23,790 nt of DNA from a virus, in IMG/VR virus record IMGVR_UViG_3300044825_003179, positions 1 to 23,790 of that record; one strand, given 5' to 3'. Positions 6,757 through 13,856 of the stretch are shown here, one piece after another (within the stretch, counting starts at the first letter, position 1; every line of letters starts with the position of its first letter). The notes under the pieces are model-generated. The model saw only the letters and a list, made by a program, of their open reading frames with translations, was not told the DNA's origin and ran no database searches. A program made the translations under genes and the position numbers.

Positions 6757-7236
6757 TCACGAACTCAGCGGCCAGACTTCCTTGCCGATGGACTTGAACT
6801 TGCTGACGCTGAGGGCCCCCCGTTCGTTTCTGGCACGAGACCCTGGGGCACGGAGTGCCGCTTCAACGGCTGATCGTTGTGCCTCGTAGACCGCCGTAGG
6901 CTGAAGGTTCTCGTCCAGCAGCACGAGCAGAACGGCGTCCCACTCTTTTTCGAGATCAATTTTGCCAATACGTTGACCAGGGTTGTTCGTGGTGATGCAC
7001 CTGCCTTTGATCTGAAGCCGCTGTATGCCGTCCGCAGTCCTGCGAATGGCGTCGAAGCCGGCTTGCCTGACCATCGCCAACTCGAGATTAAGCAGTCGTA
7101 CGGCTTCGTACTCGGCCACTTCACCGGTGATGCCAATCGGGCGGCCAGTCAATTTCCTGTACCGAACGGCAATCTGGCGCGCTTCGTTGATGAGGTGGCT
7201 GATCTCAGCCATGTCGATGGGTTCCAGTTCTTTCAT
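6757..7236 (-). CDS. Reverse-strand cargo gene: DUF6998-like protein with PD-(D/E)xK-type residues
   Basis: This 159-residue protein is read opposite to the tail operon. I recognise the pattern YRKLTGRPIGITGEVAEYEA, RQAGFDAI and LQIKGR as the DUF6998 family. The conserved acidic and basic residues fit a PD-(D/E)xK/Mrr-like nuclease core: Glu39 and Glu42, Asp62, and Gln75-x-Lys77. The protein ends ARNERGALSVSKFKSIGK, also typical of the family. No membrane or signal segment is seen. The gene has only 2 bases to the convergent upstream gene and 28 to the divergent tape measure gene. Its base composition looks lower in GC than its neighbours. Nuclease function is inferred from motif spacing only; catalysis is not shown. 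A role in defence, exclusion or lysogenic conversion is speculation. Confidence 0.72.
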   Translation of the reverse strand: MKELEPIDMAEISHLINEARQIAVRYRKLTGRPIGITGEVAEYEAVRLLNLELAMVRQAGFDAIRRTADGIQRLQIKGRCITTNNPGQRIGKIDLEKEWDAVLLVLLDENLQPTAVYEAQRSAVEAALRAPGSRARNERGALSVSKFKSIGKEVWPLSS

Positions 7237-7264
7237 AGCTATGACATTGTGAGTGTTGGGTCAC

Positions 7265-10200
7265 ATGGCAACAAATCGAATCAGTGTCTTGGTGGCCCTC
7301 GACGCCGCCGACGAGGGCCTCAAGCGCGCTATTCAATCGGCTGAGAAATCCCTGGGCGAACTCTCGTCTACCGCCAAGACCGCAGGCGACAAGGCGGCTG
7401 CCGGCATGGCCGAGGTCAAGGCCGGCGTGTCGGCCTTCGGCGAGCAGGTCAACCGCGCCAAGACGCAGTTGCTCGCTTTCGTCTCGATCAACTGGGCGGT
7501 CGGCAAGGTGCAGGAGATCGTGCAGGTGGCCGACGCCTGGAACATGATGTCGGCGCGCCTCAAGCTCGCCACTGCCGGCCAGCGTGAGTACACGGTGGCG
7601 CAACAGGCGCTGTTCGACATCGCCCAGCGCATCGGGGTGCCGATCCAGGAAACCGCCACGCTCTACGGCAAGCTGCAGCAGGCAGTGCGAATGCTGGGGG
7701 GCGAGCAGCAGGACGCGCTGGCCATCACCGAGACCATCTCGCAGGCGCTGCGTCTGTCGGGCGCATCGGCTGCGGAGGCGCAGTCGTCTCTCTTGCAGTT
7801 CGGCCAGGCACTGGCCTCGGGCGTGCTGCGCGGCGAAGAGTTCAACTCCGTCGTCGAGAACAGCCCCCGCCTGGCGCAAGCCTTGGCCGATGGCCTGAAC
7901 GTGCCGATCGGGCGCCTGAGGAAGCTGGCCGAAGAAGGCCGTCTGACCGCCGACGTGGTCGTCAACGCGCTGCTGGGCCAGAAAGACAAGCTGGCAGCCG
8001 AGTATGCGCAGCTGCCGGCCACGGTCAGCCAGGCCTTCACCCGCCTGACGAATGCCTTTGGCCTGTGGGTCACCCGACTCGACGAGTCGACCGGCTTGAC
8101 CAAGAAGCTGGCTGAGGCGATGAGCTTCCTCGCGAACAATCTCGACACCGTGATGCAGTGGCTGCAGCGCATCGCTGGGGTCGGGCTCGCCGTGCTGGTC
8201 TACCGACTGATCCCAGCGATGATCACCGCCTGGCAGACGGCGGGCGCTGCGGCTGTCGCGGCAGCCAGCGCCACTTCGGCCGCCTGGGCCACAGCCAATC
8301 TGTCGATTTCGGCGGCGGTCACCAGCGTCGGCCTGCTCAAGACGACCTTCGCCATGCTCGGAGCCTTCCTGGTCGGCTGGGAGATCGGCACCTGGCTGTC
8401 GGAGAAGTTCGAGATTGTCCGCAAGGCCGGCATCTTCATGGTCGAGATGCTGGTCAAGGCCGTCGAACAACTGCAGTACCGCTGGGAAGCCTTCGCGGCC
8501 ATCTTCACCTCCGACACGATCGATCAAGCCACTCAGCGACACCAGCAGCGCCTAGTCGAGATGAACCAGATCTTCGGTCAGATGTACGCCGATGCTGGGC
8601 GTGGTGCAGAGGCAGCCAAGGGTGCGATGAACACCGCCGCCACGGCAGCCGAGGAGATCGCCAAGCGACTGGAGGCCGTGCGTCTGGGCACGCAGGAAGC
8701 GGTCGGGCGTGGTGTCGAGGCGGTCCACACCGCCCTGGAGAAACTCAAGTCCCGCCTGGGCGAGGTCGAGCAGGCCGTTGGCAAGGCGAACCAGACGGTC
8801 AACGACTCGACCGCCAAGATGGCTACAGCCTACCAAGGGATGACCACCCTCGTGGAGGCGAATCTGCAGCGGCAGGTCGACGCGGTCAAGGCACGCTTTC
8901 AGCAGGAACAGGCGGCGCTCGAACTCAAGACCCAATCCGAAACGGCGCTGATCACCAAGTCGACCCAGCTGCTGTCCGAGGCGCTGACGCAGCAGACCAC
9001 GCTGCGGCAGCAGGCCAGCACGGCGACTCTGAAGCTGGTCGACGCCGAGTCCACGGCACGGATCGAGGCTGCACGCCGGCAGGGCCAGAACGAAGCCGAG
9101 CGCTCGGCCAACGTCACCCGGGTCGAGAACGAGATCCTGGCGACCAAGCGCCAGACCTTGACGCAGGCACTGGCAGAGTACCGGCAGCATGTCGATGCCT
9201 TGAACGCCGAGGCCAACCGCCATCTGGTCGAGGTCCAGCGCATCGAGGGCGAGAAGCGCCAGTTGTCGATGACGACCGAGGAGCGCATCCGCGAGATCGC
9301 GCGCCAAGGGATGAGCGAGTTCCAGGCCAACGAGGACCGCAAGCGGCAGATCGCGGAACTGCAGCAGCAAGCCCGCCAGGCCCTGGCCAACGGTGAACTC
9401 GACCTGGCCCGGCAACTGGCCCAGAAGGCGATGGACCTGGCCGCGCAAGTCGCCACTGCCCAGACCAACGAGGCCAAGCGCGCCGAGGATGCCAAGAAGC
9501 AGTCCGAGCAGAACATGACCCAGGTCGTGCAGCTCGAAGCGCAGTCGCGCGAGGCTTATCGCAAGCAGGAGTACGCCAGCGCCGACCAGCTGATGCGCCA
9601 GGCCGAAGCCCTGCGGGCCGAGATCAGCCAGAAGTCGCAAGCATCCGATCAGGCTGCGCTGCAGAGCAAGGGCCAAGTGGCGCAGGCCATTGGATCGATC
9701 CGGACTTCGGAGGACCTGCTCAATCAGGCGCTGGACGCCGAGGCCAAAGCGCACCGCACGGCCGCCCAGTCGGCGATCAGCGCACGCGACGACATCCAGC
9801 GAACGCTCTCGCAGACCCAGGGGCAGATCGATGAGATCGCGGCCAAGCTTGCCCAAGGGCTCAAAGTCACGCTGGACGCAGACGCCAGTCGCTTCCAGCA
9901 GGCGATTGCGGAGCTCGACAAGGCCATGGCCGAGAAGGCCTACCTGGTCCAGATCCAGGCCGACTTGCAGCAGGCCGAGCAAAAGCTCAAGGAGTACGAG
10001 CAGCTACTCAAAGACGGCAAGACGCTGCCAGTGGACGCCGACGTCAGCCAGGCCAAGGCGGCCCTGGACAAGCTCAAGGCCTACGCCGACCAGCAATCCC
10101 AGCTAGAACTGAAGGTCGCGACCGAAAAGGCCCAGGCCTCGATCACCAACGTCGCGGGCATGATCCGCGCGCTCGACCGCATCCAGACCGAATCGCGCCA

Positions 10201-11275
10201 CACCGTCAGCAGCAATGCTGACGCCGTGCGGGCTGAGATTGCGAGTCTCAACGGCGCCAACACCTCCAGCACGCACACCATCTACGTGCGGCGGGTCGAA
10301 GCGAATGCGGCAGGCGGACTGGTCGGGGCCGGGATCCGTCGCTTTGCCACCGGTGGCGCCGTGGGCTCACCGCTGGCAGCGGCCTTTGCGCCGATGCGCG
10401 GCGGACGCGTGCCGGGCACGGGCAACCAGGACACGGTGCCGCGCACGCTGCAGGCGGGGGCCTTCGTGCTGCGCAAGGCGGCGGTACAAAAGTACGGTGG
10501 CTCCATGCTGGCTCAGTTGGCCGGCGGTGTGGCGCGCTTCGCGACGGGCGGCCGGGTCGGCAACTTCGTCATGCCGGTCCCGAAGCAGAACCGCGACGCG
10601 GCCGAAGCGCTCAAGATGATTGAGCTCGGCATGTCGGGCATGGATCAGTACACGAACTGGTTGCAGCACCAGTACGGTGCCTCGATCAGCCTGGACACGC
10701 GCCGCACGACGCTGGAGTACTGGGGTCAGATGGCGCAGGCCGACCGGCGCGCGCTCGAATCCTTCATCGGGGTCAAGCAACTGACCACAAATGAACGACA
10801 GACGGTCGATCGCATCCGCAACACCTGGCGCGAGGCGATGGCCCAGCCCCTGATCTGGGGCAAGGACCTCGAGCGCGATCTGATCGACTACATGGAGCAG
10901 CACCAGGGCGAGTTCTTCCGCGCTGGCGGCCTGGCCCGCTCCGACACGGTGCCCGCCATGCTGACGCCGGGTGAGTACGTGGTCAACCGCGAGGCGGTGG
11001 CGCGCTTTGGCTCGGGCTTCTTCGATGCGCTCAACCGGCTGGCCTTGCCGGCTCAAGCGGTGGCGCAGCGGGTGCAGGGCTTTGCCAGCGGCGGCCTGGT
11101 CCAGCCGAGTCGGTCACTGCTGACCCGGCCAGATCTGCCGGCTGACAGCAGTCCGGTGCGCACGGTCCGGGTCGAACTGGCGGCGGGCGACCGCAAGGTC
11201 AGTGCCTCGATCGCCGAGCGTGACGAGGCCAGCCTGCTGCAACTGCTGCAAGTCGCCCGTGCGCGGGCAGTTTGA
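7265..11275 (+). CDS. Tail tape measure protein
   Basis: Sets tail length and is ejected through the tail during DNA delivery; 1336 residues. The N-terminal tape measure domain (about residues 70-265) shows the family signature: LYGKLQQAVRMLGGEQ, ALRLSGASAAEAQSSLLQFG, then GVLRGEEFNSVVENSPRLAQ. A hydrophobic region with several possible membrane-spanning helices covers about 297-375. Then come about 550 residues of Gln/Ala/Glu-rich coiled coil (about 430-990). The C-terminus carries two copies of a GG...DTVP...L..G.(Y/F)V(L/V) unit (about 1026-1070 and 1217-1245) and an FASGGLV end, as in many tape measure proteins. The ATG at 7265 is preferred over an in-frame GTG at 7253; neither has a strong ribosome binding site. 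The divergent cargo gene upstream may have replaced the normal one. Confidence 0.95.
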   Translation: MATNRISVLVALDAADEGLKRAIQSAEKSLGELSSTAKTAGDKAAAGMAEVKAGVSAFGEQVNRAKTQLLAFVSINWAVGKVQEIVQVADAWNMMSARLKLATAGQREYTVAQQALFDIAQRIGVPIQETATLYGKLQQAVRMLGGEQQDALAITETISQALRLSGASAAEAQSSLLQFGQALASGVLRGEEFNSVVENSPRLAQALADGLNVPIGRLRKLAEEGRLTADVVVNALLGQKDKLAAEYAQLPATVSQAFTRLTNAFGLWVTRLDESTGLTKKLAEAMSFLANNLDTVMQWLQRIAGVGLAVLVYRLIPAMITAWQTAGAAAVAAASATSAAWATANLSISAAVTSVGLLKTTFAMLGAFLVGWEIGTWLSEKFEIVRKAGIFMVEMLVKAVEQLQYRWEAFAAIFTSDTIDQATQRHQQRLVEMNQIFGQMYADAGRGAEAAKGAMNTAATAAEEIAKRLEAVRLGTQEAVGRGVEAVHTALEKLKSRLGEVEQAVGKANQTVNDSTAKMATAYQGMTTLVEANLQRQVDAVKARFQQEQAALELKTQSETALITKSTQLLSEALTQQTTLRQQASTATLKLVDAESTARIEAARRQGQNEAERSANVTRVENEILATKRQTLTQALAEYRQHVDALNAEANRHLVEVQRIEGEKRQLSMTTEERIREIARQGMSEFQANEDRKRQIAELQQQARQALANGELDLARQLAQKAMDLAAQVATAQTNEAKRAEDAKKQSEQNMTQVVQLEAQSREAYRKQEYASADQLMRQAEALRAEISQKSQASDQAALQSKGQVAQAIGSIRTSEDLLNQALDAEAKAHRTAAQSAISARDDIQRTLSQTQGQIDEIAAKLAQGLKVTLDADASRFQQAIAELDKAMAEKAYLVQIQADLQQAEQKLKEYEQLLKDGKTLPVDADVSQAKAALDKLKAYADQQSQLELKVATEKAQASITNVAGMIRALDRIQTESRHTVSSNADAVRAEIASLNGANTSSTHTIYVRRVEANAAGGLVGAGIRRFATGGAVGSPLAAAFAPMRGGRVPGTGNQDTVPRTLQAGAFVLRKAAVQKYGGSMLAQLAGGVARFATGGRVGNFVMPVPKQNRDAAEALKMIELGMSGMDQYTNWLQHQYGASISLDTRRTTLEYWGQMAQADRRALESFIGVKQLTTNERQTVDRIRNTWREAMAQPLIWGKDLERDLIDYMEQHQGEFFRAGGLARSDTVPAMLTPGEYVVNREAVARFGSGFFDALNRLALPAQAVAQRVQGFASGGLVQPSRSLLTRPDLPADSSPVRTVRVELAAGDRKVSASIAERDEASLLQLLQVARARAV

Positions 11276-11284
11276 GAGTCACCA

Positions 11285-11692
11285 ATGGAACTGAAGAACC
11301 TCGCGACCGAGGCGGCCTTGCTGCTGCCCGATGACCTGCTCTGGAGCGACGAGCATGCCTGGACACCCGCAGTCTCCAGCGTGTCCTACCTAATCACTGG
11401 CGCCTTGCTGGTCCAGTCGGCTACCCGCCAGGCCGGGCGCCCGATCACCTTGATTGGACCCGCAGACATGGCCTGGGTGACGCGGACCACGCTGGAAACC
11501 TTGCGCAGCTGGGCCGCTGTGGCCCTGTCCGACACCAACGGGCGCTTTGCCCTGACCTTGGCCGACGGCCGTGTCTTCACGGTGGCGTTTCGCCACCAGG
11601 ACACCGCAATCGAGGCCGAACCCGTGCTGGGCATCCCGGCGCGCTCGGATGCGGACTTCTACCGCTTGACCGTGCGCCTGATGGAAATCTGA
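11285..11692 (+). CDS. Minor tail protein following the tape measure
   Basis: This 135-residue protein lies directly downstream of the tape measure gene (9-base gap, GAGAG near the start). It has a characteristic phage pattern: LPDDLLWSDEHAWTP, then SYLITGALLVQSATRQAGRP, ITLIGPADMAWVTRTTLETL, the β-strands LTLADGRVFTVAFRH, and a final YRLTVRLMEI. The alternating β-strands and 'G.A..V...TRQAGRPITL' motif recall small distal-tail/tail-tip proteins in this kind of prophage, in the place of lambda gpM or a distal tail protein. I do not know a named family for it; a tail-tip role is inferred from position. Confidence 0.6.
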   Translation: MELKNLATEAALLLPDDLLWSDEHAWTPAVSSVSYLITGALLVQSATRQAGRPITLIGPADMAWVTRTTLETLRSWAAVALSDTNGRFALTLADGRVFTVAFRHQDTAIEAEPVLGIPARSDADFYRLTVRLMEI

Positions 11693-11696
11693 CGGC

Positions 11697-12110
11697 TCAG
11701 GTCAGGTCCATGAACGGGTTGTGGGCGACTTCCCACAAGAAGCCGTCCGGGTCGGCGAAATATCCCGAGTAGCCGCCCCAGAACACTTTCTGCCCGGGCT
11801 TTTGCAGCGTGGCGCCCGCAGCGACGGCTTCGGCCAGCACGGCATCGACATCCTCAGGTGAAGCGACGTTGTGCGCCAGGGTGAATCCCGGAAACCCCGA
11901 TCCCGTGCTGTCGGGGGTGGCGTTGGCATGGGCGTCCTCGGCCAGTTTCTCGCGGGGAAACAGCGCCAGGACCAGGCCGTTGGCCGTGTCCAGGAAGGCG
12001 ATGTCTTCGGTGCTTTCCTGCCTCACCGCAAAACCCAAGCGCTCGTAAAAGGCGCGTGACCTCGGCAAATCGCCAACCCCCAGCGTGATGAGACTGATGC
12101 GCGGTTTCAT
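11697..12110 (-). CDS. VOC-family (glyoxalase/bleomycin-resistance fold) protein, cargo gene
   Basis: This 137-residue protein has two βαβββ units of the vicinal oxygen chelate fold. The N-terminal unit is ISLITLGVGDLPRSRAFYER with LGFAV. The C-terminal unit is EDVDAVLAEAVAAGATL followed by GYSGYFADPDGFLWEVAHNP. The closing W-E-V-A-H-N-P is the hallmark of PF00903-type proteins, and its Glu is usually a metal ligand. It is cytosolic, with no signal sequence. Substrates in this superfamily vary widely (lactoylglutathione lyase, antibiotic binding, ring-cleaving dioxygenases), so none can be assigned. The gene is reversed between two tail genes, 4 bases from the convergent neighbour, so it is cargo rather than a tail component. 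A poly-G run precedes its start. GC content looks similar to the neighbours. Confidence 0.88.
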   Translation of the reverse strand: MKPRISLITLGVGDLPRSRAFYERLGFAVRQESTEDIAFLDTANGLVLALFPREKLAEDAHANATPDSTGSGFPGFTLAHNVASPEDVDAVLAEAVAAGATLQKPGQKVFWGGYSGYFADPDGFLWEVAHNPFMDLT

Positions 12111-12147
12111 CCTGGTTCCCCCCCCTCATTCCAGAAACGACGATCTT

Positions 12148-13830
12148 ATGCCCATCCTTTCAGGTGATGTCAAACTGCTGAAGTCGGCCAACATGGCGGA
12201 CGTACTCGAGGGTGGCGGGGCGCCGACCGGCTTGCAGATTGCCGACGGCGTCAGCAACTCGATCTTCCCCGACGTGTCGGAACTGGACCGCGCCGGTGGC
12301 CGGGTCAACCTGCGCAAGACCTTCGTCGGCGTGCAGACCGATGACACCGATGTCTATTTCGGGGCCAACGTGATCGTGGCCGAGCCGCCCGAGGACCCGC
12401 GCGTGTCGGTGACGCTGTTCACCAACAAGCAGACCTTCGACACGCGCAGCCAGGTGTCCAGCCGGGTCGAGTCCTACCTGAACGCCGGTCCCGAGATCGA
12501 CGGCTACCTGTACGAGAACCACATCACCGGCCAGCGTTCGATCCAGATCTTCCAGCGCTTGGAGGCGGCACCGCCGACGATTGGCCGCACCCTGGTGCTG
12601 CGCAAGAACGAGGGCCAGCCGACCGAATACGAGCAGTACGTGCGGATCACCCGAGTGGTGGTGGAGGAACGGGGCTTCACGGTTCCAGGTGGCCAGATCG
12701 ATTACCGCGCCAACGTCGTGACCTGCGACCTGTCGGATGCTTTGCGGGCGGATTTTCCCGGCTCGCCGGCCAGCCGGGACTTCATCAAGCTACCCACCGC
12801 CAGCAAGCTGCGCGACACGGTGGTGGCGGATGCCGGCATCTACTGCGGCACGACACCGCTGACGCAGGCCGGCGCCATCGGCGATGTCTACGCGCGGGTG
12901 GCGAGCGTCTACTCGCAGCTGGTGCCGGCGGCGCAGAGCGAGAACCCGCTGGTGGATCAGTACCACTCGGGGCCGTTCATCAACACGCTGGCGACCACGC
13001 CGCGCCTGGTGCAGGTGGGCGGCTCGCCGATGTCGCTGCGCACCAAGGTGACGCAGGAAACCCGTGGCTATAACTACACAGCGATCCTGAAACCGCTGCC
13101 GGCCAAAGGCAGCGTGCGGATCGTCTATCGCGCGCTGGGCAATACCTACAGCCTGGCCGATGACGGTGCTGGCAACCTGAAGGGCAACGGCAGCGGCACG
13201 GTGAGCTACCTGACCGGCTCGGTGTCGGTGACGCTGCAGGCGCTGCCCGATGACCGCAGCGCGATCGTCTACTACTGGGGGCCGAATCAGGCGTTCAGTA
13301 ACCGATCCGGTCAGGCCGGCTTCAAGCCACCGACCGTGCGGCTGACGCTGGAGCACCAGTTTGTCGAGCACGGCTCGGTGACGGTCAAATGGACTTCTGG
13401 CGGAGCGCTCAAGACCGCCACCGACGACGGGCTGGGCGGCTTCACGGGTGCAGGCGCGGGCGCGATCAACTACGTGACGGGCGAACTGTTTCTGGTGCCC
13501 AGCGCCTTCCCGGATGCCGGCACGCAGTACCAGATCGACTACCAGTGGTCCGAGGTGGTCGAGGAGGTCAAGCCGGGGCTGTCGCCGGATGCCTCGGGCT
13601 TCATCGCCCTCACGCTGGCCCAGGATCCGATGCCGGGCTCGATCGCCGTGAGCTGGGCCACGACGCAGGTGACGACGGTGACCAGTGGTTCGTCTTCGAG
13701 CGCGGCCAGCAGCGCGCGCAGTGCGATCGACGGGATCCAGACCCGTTCGTACTGGCAGCCGCCCTACACCTACTGGGTGCCAGATCCGCAGCCGTACTGG
13801 CGTACCCAAGCTGTCAGCGCCGCACGCTGA
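12148..13830 (+). CDS. Large tail-tip protein A with repeated β modules
   Basis: This 560-residue protein of unknown precise function lies in the tail-tip/fibre region. The N-terminus (LSGDVKLLKSANMADVLEGG) and the β-rich body are of a type seen in siphoviral prophages of betaproteobacteria and pseudomonads. Two similar modules are visible at about residues 320-378 (GSVRIVYRALGNTYSLADDG, ending YYWG) and 408-467 (GSVTVKWTSGGALKTATDDG, ending DYQW). Each has a central G.(I/V).Y.TG element. A degenerate start of a third (PGSIAVSWATTQ) follows. The C-terminus has a Ser-rich linker and a Trp/Tyr/Pro-rich end. The ATG at 12148 matches the expected N-terminus; upstream in-frame codons from 12085 would overlap the reversed VOC gene. 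Its ribosome binding site is weak. Confidence 0.65.
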   Translation: MPILSGDVKLLKSANMADVLEGGGAPTGLQIADGVSNSIFPDVSELDRAGGRVNLRKTFVGVQTDDTDVYFGANVIVAEPPEDPRVSVTLFTNKQTFDTRSQVSSRVESYLNAGPEIDGYLYENHITGQRSIQIFQRLEAAPPTIGRTLVLRKNEGQPTEYEQYVRITRVVVEERGFTVPGGQIDYRANVVTCDLSDALRADFPGSPASRDFIKLPTASKLRDTVVADAGIYCGTTPLTQAGAIGDVYARVASVYSQLVPAAQSENPLVDQYHSGPFINTLATTPRLVQVGGSPMSLRTKVTQETRGYNYTAILKPLPAKGSVRIVYRALGNTYSLADDGAGNLKGNGSGTVSYLTGSVSVTLQALPDDRSAIVYYWGPNQAFSNRSGQAGFKPPTVRLTLEHQFVEHGSVTVKWTSGGALKTATDDGLGGFTGAGAGAINYVTGELFLVPSAFPDAGTQYQIDYQWSEVVEEVKPGLSPDASGFIALTLAQDPMPGSIAVSWATTQVTTVTSGSSSSAASSARSAIDGIQTRSYWQPPYTYWVPDPQPYWRTQAVSAAR

Positions 13831-13856
13831 TCGCCGTCATTTCAAGGAACACCATC

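Noticed and set aside
7205-8542. 445-codon antisense open frame crossing the cargo gene start and the tape measure gene
   Set aside because: It overlaps two better-supported genes and has a His/Asp/Arg-rich, motif-free product.
8552-9982. 476-codon open frame on the minus strand inside the tape measure gene
   Set aside because: It is the codon-bias shadow of a high-GC coding region. The plus-strand tape measure protein is clearly recognised and the antisense product shows no family features.
13389-13856. Upstream in-frame extension of tail-tip protein B, suggesting a long gene overlap or a fusion
   Set aside because: The extension is out-of-frame reading of the preceding gene. ATG 13857 has AAGGA at the right distance and begins a sensible protein.
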